From NCBI RefSeq assembly GCF_001984175.1, contig NZ_MTQP01000067.1, positions 744,001-808,000 of the forward strand: a DNA stretch of 64,000 nucleotides, given 5' to 3'. This DNA is from Saccharothrix sp. ALI-22-I. Its GTDB lineage: Bacteria; Actinomycetota; Actinomycetes; Mycobacteriales; Pseudonocardiaceae. This document shows, in pieces, positions 22,990-31,013 of the stretch (the first letter of the stretch is position 1; each line of letters opens with the position of its first letter). Under the pieces are notes generated by a model that had not been told where the DNA came from, did no database searches, and saw only the letters and a program-made list of their open reading frames with translations. Both the position numbers and the translations under genes were made by a program.

Positions 22990-23465
22990 CCACCTGGCTC
23001 GGCTTGAACGCCGGTCACGAGGACCAGGTGACCGCCGACACCATCGCGGTGTCGCTCTACGAGACTCTGCTGTTCCACGCCCAGATCGTGTGCGTGCACG
23101 ACGTGGGAGGCCGGCACGCGATCTCGTTCCGACTCACCGACGAGCCGTCCGAGAACACCGTGTCGACGCTGCTCGAACGCGGTTACGGCGTGGCCGTGCA
23201 CAACGGCAGCCTGCAACGGCTCGCCGGGCCCGAATCGCTCACCCGCGGCGCGCTGCGGGCCGCGTTGGCCCACCGCGACCGGAGTGAGGGACGGGCGTTG
23301 CGGTTCCCCGGTCAGCGCACGCTGCGCGGTCGCTACGGCGTGTCGGACATCCTCGCGTTCAGCGCGATCGAAGAGGTCCTGCCGCACGGCACCAAGAGCG
23401 TGGACGCGCGCGGCGACCTCCAGCCGGTGTTCGTCAACGGCCGCCTGGTGCTGGACTGCGGTTAG
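22986..23465 (+). CDS. Conserved hypothetical protein
   Basis: A 159-residue soluble protein without recognised family. It opens MTTWLGLNAGHEDQVTADT and has a mixed alpha/beta look; GRYGVSDILAFSAIEEVLPHG is its most structured stretch. Start ATG at 22986 overlaps the stop of a 14-codon leader that carries the only good ribosome site, so expression probably depends on the leader. Confidence 0.7.
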   Translation: MTTWLGLNAGHEDQVTADTIAVSLYETLLFHAQIVCVHDVGGRHAISFRLTDEPSENTVSTLLERGYGVAVHNGSLQRLAGPESLTRGALRAALAHRDRSEGRALRFPGQRTLRGRYGVSDILAFSAIEEVLPHGTKSVDARGDLQPVFVNGRLVLDCG

Positions 23466-23503
23466 TACCGACCCGCTGACCTGCCGGACTTGCCGAACCG
23501 CGG

Positions 23504-23761
23504 TCAGCCCGGGTGGGCGCCGACGGTGTCCCTGATCTCCGCACCGAGGCTGTCCGCGCTGCGCGCGCAGTGGGCGCAGCAGAAGAACCGGCCCTGCACC
23601 TCGACGCCGTGGCCGAGGATGCGGCAGTCGCAGTGCTCGCAGCGCGGTGCCAGGCGTTGGGCCGCGCACTCGAAGCTGTCGAACGTGTACACACCACCGC
23701 CGACCGTGCGGACCTCGAAGGCCATCCAGTAGTCGTTGCCGCAGACGTCGCAAGTCGCCAT
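23504..23761 (-). CDS. Cys-rich small zinc protein (prokaryotic metallothionein-like)
   Basis: An 85-residue protein with CDVC at 4-7, a Cys at 32, CEHCDC at 41-46 and CCAHC at 61-65, matching a family usually named prokaryotic metallothionein but better described as a treble-clef/zinc ribbon protein; MATCDVCGNDY and HGVEVQGRFFCCAHCA are its conserved ends. ATG at 23761. The frame stays open far upstream but without homologous features. Probably binds one or two zinc ions; role unknown. Confidence 0.75.
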   Translation of the reverse strand: MATCDVCGNDYWMAFEVRTVGGGVYTFDSFECAAQRLAPRCEHCDCRILGHGVEVQGRFFCCAHCARSADSLGAEIRDTVGAHPG

Positions 23762-23802
23762 GGCGGAAGCCTGCGCCGGCCCGCGCACCCCGGCAACTCG
23801 GG

Positions 23803-24162
23803 TTACTCCAGCAGTGCGACGAGCCGTTTGGGCGCGACCTGGCGGTAGGCGTCCCGGACGAGTTCGGCGACGGCGTCCCAGTCGACGTCCACGTCGAGGT
23901 AGACGCCGAGCCAGCCGCGGTGCCCGACGTAGGGCGGGCGGAAGTACCGGTCCGGCTCGCTGCCGACCAGCGCCTCCTGCACACCGGGCGGCGCCGCGCA
24001 CCAGAACGCGACACGGTCGTCGTGGTGGTGGTCGTTGAACGTCACGAACAGCTTTTTCTCGCGCACGAACCACGCCGGCCCACCGTGGCTGAGCCGTTCG
24101 CTCGCCTCCGGGAACCCCAGGCACAACTCCCGCAACCGCTCCAGCGATCCCACGCCTGCCAT
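23803..24162 (-). CDS. MmcQ/YjbR (DUF419) family protein
   Basis: A 119-residue protein of the MmcQ/YjbR family with CyaY-like fold: LCLGFPEASERLSHGGPAWFV and RFRPPYVG-type PPYVGHRGWLGVYLD are diagnostic, and VAPKRLVALLE ends it. Often labelled DNA-binding; not proven. ATG at 24162 is chosen because the frame upstream runs through the tRNA-like genes, which lie just 14 bases away. Confidence 0.8.
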   Translation of the reverse strand: MAGVGSLERLRELCLGFPEASERLSHGGPAWFVREKKLFVTFNDHHHDDRVAFWCAAPPGVQEALVGSEPDRYFRPPYVGHRGWLGVYLDVDVDWDAVAELVRDAYRQVAPKRLVALLE

Positions 24163-24175
24163 CCTCACCACCGAG

Positions 24176-24249
24176 CGGACCAGGCCGGACTCGAACCGGC
24201 GTCCTCCCTCCACGCAGGAGGGCGCGTCAACCACTGCGCTACATGGTCC
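24176..24249 (-). tRNA. tRNA-like gene 1 (loop CTGCGTG, anticodon GCG if canonical)
   Basis: Read on the minus strand it folds as a cloverleaf: acceptor GGACCAT against CTGGTCC with one mismatch at pair 7-66, D arm with GCG/CGC, a perfect 5-bp anticodon stem CCCTC/GAGGG, 5-base variable loop and a perfect T arm around TTCGAGT. With U33 fixed, the anticodon reads GCG (Arg), but position 37 is a pyrimidine and C32-G38 can pair, both odd. No CCA is encoded. I cannot assign an amino acid with confidence. Confidence 0.55.
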
Positions 24250-24322
24250 CGAGCCGGGCCGGATTCGAACCGGCGTCCTCCCCCCGTGCAGGGGGCGCGA
24301 CAACCACTGCGCTACCGGGCTC
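24250..24322 (-). tRNA. tRNA-like gene 2 (loop CTGCACG, anticodon GCA if canonical)
   Basis: Directly upstream copy of the previous element, sharing the D arm (TAGCGCAGTGGTTG) and T arm. Acceptor GAGCCCG pairs with CCGGCTC except for C6-C67. The anticodon stem is made of C and G only, with a G-G at its base, and loop CTGCACG would give anticodon GCA (Cys); again a pyrimidine stands at 37 and C32-G38 can pair. No CCA. Probably transcribed with gene 1. Confidence 0.55.
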
Positions 24323-24380
24323 CTACCCCAAACCTAACCATGACCACGGGCCGGGAGACAGTGCCGCTAAGGTCTGCCGC

Positions 24381-25490
24381 GTGCGCGGGGTCGACTACTA
24401 CGAACTCCTCGGGGTCGGTCGCAACGCGTCCGAGGCGGAGATCAAATCTGCCTACCGCTCCCTGGCCAAGGTCATGCACCCGGACGCGGGCGGGTCCTCC
24501 GGCACCTTCCGCATGCTGCAAGAGGCATATGACACCCTGCGAGATCCGTCCCGCAGACGTGACTACGACCGGGGTTGGGCGTTCACCCGTCCGGGCGCTA
24601 GACCGACGTCGCCGACCCGTCCGCCGCGCTCCGGCCGGACCGGTCGGTTGCGAAACTTCGGCGAAGATCCCGACTTCGTACCTCCGAAGCCCGCGGTGGA
24701 CCTCGGCGGCATCGCGTGGTGGCACCTGGTCGACGTGGCGCAGCGGATCCGGTACGTGCCCAACCTCGCTCCCGGCCACGCGCCCGCGTTGGCCGCCATA
24801 TGCGGGTGGTTCTTCCTGCTGCTGCCCGTCGTCACGCTGGACTTCTCGCCGCTCGCGTTGGGCGTGTGGCTGCTGGTCGTCGCCGCCGCCGCGGCCGCGG
24901 CGTTCCGGTTGGTGCGGCGGTACCTTGCGGCGATCCGGGCCGACCGGGCGTTCACCCTGGACCACGACACCGGCGTGGTGCACGGGACCACCGACGACCG
25001 GGTCTGCGAACGGCTCACCGCGGACCTGCTCAGCCAGTACCTGACCCGACTGCCCGGTGTGCGGATCTTCCACGGGCTGGCCTGGCCGGGCTCGGTGTTC
25101 GCCGACGTCGACCACGCCGTGCTGTGCGGGCGGAAGCTGGTGCTGATCGAGTCGAAGTCGTGGCTGCCCGGCCACTACGAGGCCGAGGACGACGGCACGG
25201 TGTGGCGCAACGGCCACCCGTTCCGGGGCGGCGGCATGCGGATGCCGCGCAGCCTCGCCGTGTACCGGAAACTGCTGCCGTGGCTGGACATCCGGACCGC
25301 GCTGCTGGTGTACCCGAGCCGCGCCGGCGTGGTGACCACGGAGGAGCCGGCGGACGCCGTCGTGCCGCCGATGACGCCCGCCCAGTTCGTCGAGGAGATC
25401 GGCGACTGGCTGGCCGAGGACCCGGCCACGGTGGACCGCGAGGCGTTGCGCCTGCTCATCGGACAGGTCGTGCCGATCGTCCGGCAGTGA
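24381..25490 (+). CDS. J-domain, membrane, NERD fusion protein
   Basis: A 369-residue protein with a J domain at residues 1-65 (HPD at 33-35, so able to stimulate Hsp70/DnaK), a basic linker, two membrane helices (about 135-152 and 157-178) and a C-terminal NERD domain. In the NERD part DVDHAVLCGRKLVLIESKSW shows the acidic residue, Glu257 and Lys259 of the nuclease-like core. J-NERD fusions are known in actinobacteria without an assigned role; a membrane-tethered nuclease served by DnaK is an inference. GTG at 24381, shortly after the divergent tRNA-like genes. Confidence 0.85.
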   Translation: MRGVDYYELLGVGRNASEAEIKSAYRSLAKVMHPDAGGSSGTFRMLQEAYDTLRDPSRRRDYDRGWAFTRPGARPTSPTRPPRSGRTGRLRNFGEDPDFVPPKPAVDLGGIAWWHLVDVAQRIRYVPNLAPGHAPALAAICGWFFLLLPVVTLDFSPLALGVWLLVVAAAAAAAFRLVRRYLAAIRADRAFTLDHDTGVVHGTTDDRVCERLTADLLSQYLTRLPGVRIFHGLAWPGSVFADVDHAVLCGRKLVLIESKSWLPGHYEAEDDGTVWRNGHPFRGGGMRMPRSLAVYRKLLPWLDIRTALLVYPSRAGVVTTEEPADAVVPPMTPAQFVEEIGDWLAEDPATVDREALRLLIGQVVPIVRQ

Positions 25491-25601
25491 TGACCGGTTG
25501 ACGCCGGGCGGTTGGCGCCGGGCGGTCAACCGAATGGCGCATGTCTCGGAGTCGGTGGCGAGCTACGTTTCGGCCAACCCACCGGGGAGGAGCGGGGGCG
25601 G

Positions 25602-25718
25602 ATGAAGGTCGACGTCTTCAACGAGGTCCAAGACCCGCGCCCGTGGCCGGAGGGGCACCAGAACGCGCGCATCACGGAGGCGTTGGAGCAGATGCCGGAA
25701 GCACCCCTGACGCGATAG
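25602..25718 (+). pseudogene. 5' remnant of a luciferase-like (LLM) oxidoreductase
   Basis: MKVDVFNEVQDPRPWPEGHQ and the following RITEALEQ match the N-terminus of LLM-class flavin-dependent oxidoreductases (normal length about 330-380 residues). After codon 32 the sequence leaves the family and stops at 25716-25718. A GGGGAGGAG ribosome site still precedes the ATG. The rest of the gene is absent from the window, so this is a deletion scar. Confidence 0.75.
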
Positions 25719-25734
25719 TTGTTCGGTACAGTTA

Positions 25735-26560
25735 GCTCCCCTTGATCCGAACAACTTCGAGGAACCACGCGGCTGGACGCCCATCACGAGCGGTCGTGTA
25801 CCAGCGGTTGGACGAGGCCGTGGCCGAACTTCGCGTGCGCCCCGGCGGTCTGCCCGCCCCGGCCGAAGCCGAGGACATCTGGTCCAACATCTGGCATCAG
25901 GAAGCCCACAACAGCACAGCGCTTGAAGGCAACACCCTTGTCCTGCAAGAAGTCGAGAGACTCCTCGACGAGGGACGTGCAGTGGGGCGCGAAGCCGCTC
26001 AGGGACTACATGGAGGTGCGCGGCTACGGCGACGCAGCACAGCGGGTGTGACGCGCGACTGGGTCGGAGAGACGAACAAGCTTCGTGACATCGGCGACGA
26101 GCCACTACCGGGAGCACTGGTCCGAGCCCACAACTCGTTGGAACAGATCCACCCGTTCCTCGACGGCAACGGCCGTGCGGGACGGTTGGCGCTCAACCTG
26201 TTGCTCGGACGGCTCGGGTACCCGCCGGCGATCATCTTCAAGCGAGACCGGGACAAGTACCTCCAGGCGATGAGGTGTGCGGATCGCGGGGAGTACGGCC
26301 CACTCGGCGAACTGATCGCACGCAGCGTCACTGCCAACCTCTACAAGTTCGTCATTCCAGCCGTGGCCGGTCCGGTGAAGCTCGTACCACTCGCCGCCCT
26401 CGCCACCAGCGAGTTGAGCGAGAACGCGCTTCGCGTGGCATCGATGCCCGGGCGCTTGCGCGCGATCAAGGGCGACGATGGTCTGCGGCGCAGCAGTAAG
26501 AACTGGGTCGACGAATACCGACAGAACCGACACCGGCGCGTCAGCGACCGCTCCTCTTGA
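25735..26560 (+). pseudogene. Broken Fic-family AMPylase gene
   Basis: The frame from about 26050 to 26560 keeps a good Fic motif (HPFLDGNGRAGR) and 25850-25970 keeps the inhibitory-helix motif STALEGN. But the start region encodes NFEEPRGWTPITSGR in one frame and VYQRLDEAVAEL in another (base lost near 25796); near 25984 an extra G moves AKPLRDYMEVRGYGDAAQ out of frame; and about 60-70 residues expected before DWVGETNKLRDI are missing. A continuous open frame exists by chance from 25742. Fic proteins transfer AMP to Ser/Thr/Tyr of targets; this copy should be inactive. Confidence 0.75.
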
Positions 26561-26595
26561 CAGCGCGCGACTACGCCCGTGCCACCATTACCGCC

Positions 26596-27165
26596 ATGAC
26601 GCGCAAGGTGTGCCTGGCCCAGAACCCGGAAGCGGACGAACTGCTGGCCGACGACATGTTCGCGCTGCTCTTGGGCATGCTGCTGGACCAGCAGATCCCG
26701 TTGGAGAAGGCGTTCAGCGGGCCGAAGGTGTTGGCCGATCGGCTTGGGGCGTTGTCCCCTCAGGTGATCGCGGACGCTGATCCGGAGGGGTTCGCTGCGG
26801 TGATGGCTGCGCCGCCGGCGGTGCATCGGTTTCCTGGGTCGATGGCCAAGAGGGTGCAGGCGTTGGCCCAGGCGGTGGTCGAGGAGTACGGCGGGGACGT
26901 TTCCCGGATGTGGGCGGACGGGGACGGGGCTGTGGTGTTGAAGCGGCTCAAGGCGTTGCCGGGGTTCGGGGAGCAGAAGGCTCGGATCTTCCTGGCGTTG
27001 CTGGGCAAGCAGTTCGGGGTTCAGCCGGACGGGTGGCGGGAGGCTGCTGGGGCGTACGGGGAGGACGGGTCGCGGCGCAGTGTCGCGGATGTCGTGGACC
27101 AGAAGTCGTTGCTGGAGGTGCGTGCCTTCAAGAAGGCGGCCAAGGCGGCGGTCAAGAACGGTTAG
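26596..27165 (+). CDS. HhH-GPD-type base-excision repair family protein
   Basis: A 189-residue protein of an actinobacterial family named HhH-GPD-type base excision DNA repair protein (TIGR03252 as I recall). A helix-hairpin-helix (LPGFGEQKARIFLALL) is clear near residue 130, and LLGMLLDQQIPLEKAF is the family's conserved helix. It lacks an iron-sulfur cluster loop and is shorter than EndoIII. ATG at 26596 is favoured; an in-frame TTG at 26557 coincides with a TTGACA that may be a -35 box. Its 3' end overlaps the convergent methylase by 14 bases. Confidence 0.8.
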   Translation: MTRKVCLAQNPEADELLADDMFALLLGMLLDQQIPLEKAFSGPKVLADRLGALSPQVIADADPEGFAAVMAAPPAVHRFPGSMAKRVQALAQAVVEEYGGDVSRMWADGDGAVVLKRLKALPGFGEQKARIFLALLGKQFGVQPDGWREAAGAYGEDGSRRSVADVVDQKSLLEVRAFKKAAKAAVKNG

Positions 27166-28033
27166 GCGGGGTTGTCGGGCTTGTCGGGCCTGGGGAGTTG
27201 ATCTTGTAGTTGGTGAAGACCAGGTCCGAGCTGACGCGTTTGGTCGATTGCAGGTTGATGTCCCTGCGGGTGGGCATCTCGAAGACGTCGAACTCGGCGA
27301 ATGTGTTTTTTGTTTCATCGGTATTGCTGTTGGTGAGGGTGAGGAAGACGCCGCGAGATGAAGCGTCGCGCATCGCTGCGGCCAACCTCTCGTGGTCTGC
27401 GCAGCCGAATTGTTCGGCGGTGTAGCGCTTGAAGTCGGAGAAGCCGCCGACGGGGATGTAGGGTGGGTCCAGGAAGACCCAGTCGCCGGGCTTTGCGCGC
27501 TGTAGTTGTACTTCGAAGTCGTTGGTCGATATCTCGGCGAAGGCCAAGGCCTTCGCGGCGGCGAGCAGGACGTTTCGGTTGTAGTAGGGGCGATCGTAGG
27601 CGCCGTACGGGGCGTTGAACCGGCCTTTTTTGTTCACGCGCCACAGGCCGCGGAACGATGTCTTGTTGAGGTAGATCACCCGGGCGGCGCGCTCGGCGGC
27701 GGTGAGTTCTTCGGGTTCGAGGCTTTTGACTTCCTCAAAGAAATCGCGACTGTTGGGCATCCTGTCCAGGTGCTGCATGACGACTGCGGGGTCCCGGGCG
27801 ACGACCTGGAAGCAGACGACCAGCTCTTGGTTGGAGTCGGACAAGAAAGCCTCGGCGGGGCGGTGTGCGAAGAATACGGCCGCACTTCCCATGAACGGTT
27901 CGAAGTACCGTCCGCGGTAGGGCGGCGCGATCGCCACTAGTTGATCGACGTAGCGGGTCTTGCCTCCAGCCCATTTGAGGAACGACCGGCCATCACCGCC
28001 GGCGCTACTCGCGGATTGGAGGCTCGTCGTCAT
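27152..28033 (-). CDS. Dam-type DNA adenine N6-methyltransferase
   Basis: D12-class (alpha) adenine methyltransferase, 293 residues from the ATG at 28033 (the frame is open to 28084). Motif X FLKWAGGK at 18-25, motif I FEPFMGS at 44-50 for S-adenosylmethionine and the catalytic DPPY at 189-192 are all intact. No restriction endonuclease lies nearby, so it acts as an orphan methylase or a lone phage/island relic. Its base composition is visibly lower in GC than neighbouring genes (for example T-runs near 27300), consistent with transfer. Target unknown; GATC-like is likely for the family. Confidence 0.9.
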   Translation of the reverse strand: MTTSLQSASSAGGDGRSFLKWAGGKTRYVDQLVAIAPPYRGRYFEPFMGSAAVFFAHRPAEAFLSDSNQELVVCFQVVARDPAVVMQHLDRMPNSRDFFEEVKSLEPEELTAAERAARVIYLNKTSFRGLWRVNKKGRFNAPYGAYDRPYYNRNVLLAAAKALAFAEISTNDFEVQLQRAKPGDWVFLDPPYIPVGGFSDFKRYTAEQFGCADHERLAAAMRDASSRGVFLTLTNSNTDETKNTFAEFDVFEMPTRRDINLQSTKRVSSDLVFTNYKINSPGPTSPTTPPNRS

Positions 28034-28145
28034 CACCTGGGCATCTTCGCGCACAGGCGGCGGTGGCCGGGTAGGTCGGTGCACGGCTTCGCGAAGGCGG
28101 CTGAAGCGGGCGGTGAGAGCGGCGGTGAGCGGCTAGAGTCCCGAC

Positions 28146-29798
28146 GTGCAGTTGCCGGGACTCTCCGATCTCACGCCGTTGGGCCAGGGTGGTTTCGCCA
28201 CCGTGTACCGCGCCCGTCAGGTCCAGTTGAACCGCGAGGTCGCGGTCAAGATCGATAACCGGGTGTTGCAGACGGAACGCGATCGGCGGCGGTTTCTGCG
28301 GGAGGCGCACGCTGCTGCGCGGCTGTCCGGGCATCCGCACGTCGTGTCCGTGCACGACGCCAACTTCACCCCGCAGGGCACGCCCTACCTGGTCATGGAG
28401 TTGTGCACGGGTGGGTCGTTGGCCGACGTGATCCGGCGTGACGGGCCGTTGTCCGCGGACCGGGTGCGGCAGTACGGCGTGCAGTTGGCGGACGCGTTGG
28501 CCGCCGCCCACGCGGAGGGTGTGCTGCACCGGGACATCAAGCCGGGCAACATCCTGCTCGACCGGTACGGCACGGCGAAGCTCGCCGACTTCGGGCTGGC
28601 GGCGCTGCTGGACGCTGAAGGCTCCAGCACGGTCACGCGGGACGCGTTGAGCCCCAGCTATGCGCCGCCTGAGGCGTTCGCGATGGCTCAGCCGACGCCT
28701 GCCGCGGACGTCTACGCGCTGGCCGCGACTCTGTACGACCTGCTCGCGGGCAGGCCTCCTCGGCCGGTGCCGTGGCCGGTTGAGTCGTTCGACCACCTTG
28801 GGGACGTGCTGCGGTCGCCGGTGCCGGCGGTGCGGGGTGTGCCGCAGGAGCTTCACGACACGTTGGTGCGGGCGCTTGAACCGGATGTCGCCCGACGTAC
28901 GCCCAGTGCGGTGCAGTTTCGGGACGAGTTGAGCCGGATCGTCATGACGACGGTCGCCGGTCCGACGGTTCCGGTGGTGGGTGCGGTGGGCGGGCCGGCC
29001 GCAGGTGCGATGTCCGGGCCCGATGCGGTGGGAGGGTCGGCCGCGAGTGCGGTGGCGGGGTCTGGAGCGGTGTCGGGACCGAACGTGGCGTCGTGGCCTG
29101 GCGCGGGGGTGAATGCCGGGCCGGGGATGACGCCGGGGCAGCCGCAGGTCGGCGCCGGGCCGCAATTCAACGGGCCTCAGTACTCGGGACCGCAGAACTC
29201 CGGGCCCCAGTACGCGGGTCCGCAGTACTCCGGACCGTACGGCGCGGGTTACGTCCGTCCGCCCACCAAGAAGCCGTGGGCGCTCGTCATCGGAGCCGCG
29301 GTGCTGGCCACGGTGGTCGCCATCGGCACGTGGTGGTGGGCGACGAGGTCACCCGACACCACCACCTCGCCGGGCGGGCAGACCACCACTAGTACGACCG
29401 GTAAGACGCTCCCGCCGCCGCACCTCAAGGAGTGCGCGACGGGGTACTGCGTCGCCGAACCGACCTGCTACCGCGGCATCACCTCGATCGGCGGCTTGGC
29501 GTCTACCGCACGTCGGGTCGGCGACTGTTCAGAGGAGCACTACTGGGAGGCGTTCGCGGGCGGCTGGTTGTCCGGGCCCGTGCCGAAGGTCGACAGCGAC
29601 GAGTTGGTGAGGGCACCAGAGGTCGCCAGTGTCTGCACGGCCGAGGTGATGAAAGCCAACACCCGGCCGGCGGTGGACACGTCGACCTGGGAGTTCACCG
29701 CGGTCGGGTTCGAGGACGGCGAGGAGACGTACTTTCACTGCTTGGCCAGTCCGACCGAGGGCGGCGAGCTGACCACCAGCGCGTTCGGCGGGTCCTGA
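28146..29798 (+). CDS. Transmembrane serine/threonine protein kinase
   Basis: A 550-residue receptor-like kinase. Kinase domain at about 1-265: GQGGFATV loop at 13-20, Lys35, HRDIKPGN with D130, DFG at 148-150 and APPE. Then a Gly/Ala/Pro-rich juxtamembrane segment, with QYSGPQ-type repeats, one membrane helix at about 375-398, and an external domain with six Cys. Signal sensed is unknown. Its last 64 bases overlap the convergent MFS gene. Confidence 0.92.
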   Translation: MQLPGLSDLTPLGQGGFATVYRARQVQLNREVAVKIDNRVLQTERDRRRFLREAHAAARLSGHPHVVSVHDANFTPQGTPYLVMELCTGGSLADVIRRDGPLSADRVRQYGVQLADALAAAHAEGVLHRDIKPGNILLDRYGTAKLADFGLAALLDAEGSSTVTRDALSPSYAPPEAFAMAQPTPAADVYALAATLYDLLAGRPPRPVPWPVESFDHLGDVLRSPVPAVRGVPQELHDTLVRALEPDVARRTPSAVQFRDELSRIVMTTVAGPTVPVVGAVGGPAAGAMSGPDAVGGSAASAVAGSGAVSGPNVASWPGAGVNAGPGMTPGQPQVGAGPQFNGPQYSGPQNSGPQYAGPQYSGPYGAGYVRPPTKKPWALVIGAAVLATVVAIGTWWWATRSPDTTTSPGGQTTTSTTGKTLPPPHLKECATGYCVAEPTCYRGITSIGGLASTARRVGDCSEEHYWEAFAGGWLSGPVPKVDSDELVRAPEVASVCTAEVMKANTRPAVDTSTWEFTAVGFEDGEETYFHCLASPTEGGELTTSAFGGS

Positions 29799-30928
29799 GG
29801 CTTCAGCGCGAAGATCAGCATCACCAGTGCCACCAGCGCCAGCAGCGCGGCGATCGGCGCCAACGGCAGCAGACCGGCCCAGCTGATCACCAGCCCGCCG
29901 ATCACGCCGGACAGCCCGACGCCGAGGTAGATCGCGGACGCGTTGAGCGACAGCAGCAGGCCGCTGTTGGCGGGCGCCAACTCGATCAGCCAGCTCTGGA
30001 TCGGCGGGTTCGCCGACCACGTCAGCGCGCCCCACACGAACAGCGCGATGCCGGCCGACACCGGGGTCGTCGTGGTCAGCGGCAACGTCGCCAGCACGAC
30101 GGTGAAGCAGCTGAACAGCACGACGAGCAGTTTGCGGGTGTCGAACCGGTCGGTGAGACGTCCCGCGGCCCAGTTGCCGAGCGCCCCGCCCAACCCGTAC
30201 GCGACCAGGAGCACGCTGATCACGGCGCCTTCCACGCCCGCGGTTTCGGTGAGCAGCGGTGCGATGTAGTTGAAGACGCTGAACACGGCGAGGCACGCGA
30301 GCACGGTCAGCCCGAGGACCATCAGCACGCGCCGGTCGGCGGCGGGGGCGAAGCGCTCACGCAGTCGGACGACCGGTGGGGCCTCGACGCGCGGCAGCCA
30401 GAGCCGGACGGCGACTGCCGCCAGCACCGAGACGACCGCGATCAGCGCGAACACGCCCTGGTAACCGAGGGGTCCGCCGAGCAGGCTGCCCGCTGGGACG
30501 CCGAAGACCAGCGAGAACGTCAGTCCGCCGAACACGAGCGCGACAGCTCGGCCGCGGTGTTCCGGTGGGGTGAGGACGGTGGCGACCAGCGTCGCGCCGG
30601 GCGTGTAGACGGCCGCACCCAGGGCGCTGATGACCCGTGCGACCAAGAGCAACGGGTAGTTGGGCGCGATGGCGGCGAGCAGGTTGCCGAAGGCGGAGAC
30701 ACCGAGGGCGGTGACGAGGAGTGTGCGGCGTTCCCACCGGCCGGTGAGCGCGGCCAGCAGCGGTGACGAGATGGCGTAGGCGATGGCGAACGCGGTGAGC
30801 AGTTGTCCGGCGGTGGCGTGCGAGACGTGCAGTTCCTCACTCACGGCGGGCAGCACGCCGGAGACGATGTACCCGCTCGTGCCGATGGTGAACGCACCGG
30901 CGGCGAGCAGGTAGGTGCGGGCGGACAT
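29735..30928 (-). CDS. MFS drug-efflux transporter (DHA1 type)
   Basis: A 397-residue 12-helix major facilitator transporter of the DHA1 drug:H+ antiporter type, similar in build to AraJ/Bcr-like pumps. The loop 2-3 signature is GRWERR and motif C-like glycines occur in helix 5 (GVPAGSLLGGPLG). ATG at 30928 has GGGGAGC 4 bases upstream. It is divergent from an ArsR regulator, a common pump/regulator pairing, and overlaps the kinase 3' end by 64 bases. Confidence 0.9.
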   Translation of the reverse strand: MSARTYLLAAGAFTIGTSGYIVSGVLPAVSEELHVSHATAGQLLTAFAIAYAISSPLLAALTGRWERRTLLVTALGVSAFGNLLAAIAPNYPLLLVARVISALGAAVYTPGATLVATVLTPPEHRGRAVALVFGGLTFSLVFGVPAGSLLGGPLGYQGVFALIAVVSVLAAVAVRLWLPRVEAPPVVRLRERFAPAADRRVLMVLGLTVLACLAVFSVFNYIAPLLTETAGVEGAVISVLLVAYGLGGALGNWAAGRLTDRFDTRKLLVVLFSCFTVVLATLPLTTTTPVSAGIALFVWGALTWSANPPIQSWLIELAPANSGLLLSLNASAIYLGVGLSGVIGGLVISWAGLLPLAPIAALLALVALVMLIFALKPQDPPNALVVSSPPSVGLAKQ

Positions 30929-30969
30929 GGGTGCTCCCCGATCGAGTGACGGTTCGACGAGCACCGTAC

Positions 30970-31006
30970 TACGACATCCGTCAAAGTTCGACCGATGTCG
31001 TAATAT
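30970..31006 (+). promoter_or_regulatory. ArsR promoter and operator
   Basis: A perfect inverted repeat TACGACATC (30970-30978) and GATGTCGTA (30994-31002) spaced by 15 bases overlaps a TAATAT -10 box at 31001-31006. The -10 ends 7 bases before the ArsR ATG, so the message is probably leaderless. Position suits autoregulation and control of the divergent pump. Confidence 0.7.
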
Positions 31007-31013
31007 GCGGGGT

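Noticed and set aside
23762-24124. N-terminal extension of the Cys-rich zinc protein
   Set aside because: The upstream part overlaps the YjbR gene and is Arg-rich shadow sequence; the family starts at MATCDVC.
25742-26560. An intact Fic protein of 272 residues
   Set aside because: Conserved Fic segments sit in three different frames and a central block is missing, so the open frame is accidental.
26557-26595. TTG at 26557 as start of the HhH-GPD protein
   Set aside because: The extra 13 residues match nothing, and the TTG is part of a TTGACA box; ATG at 26596 fits the family start.
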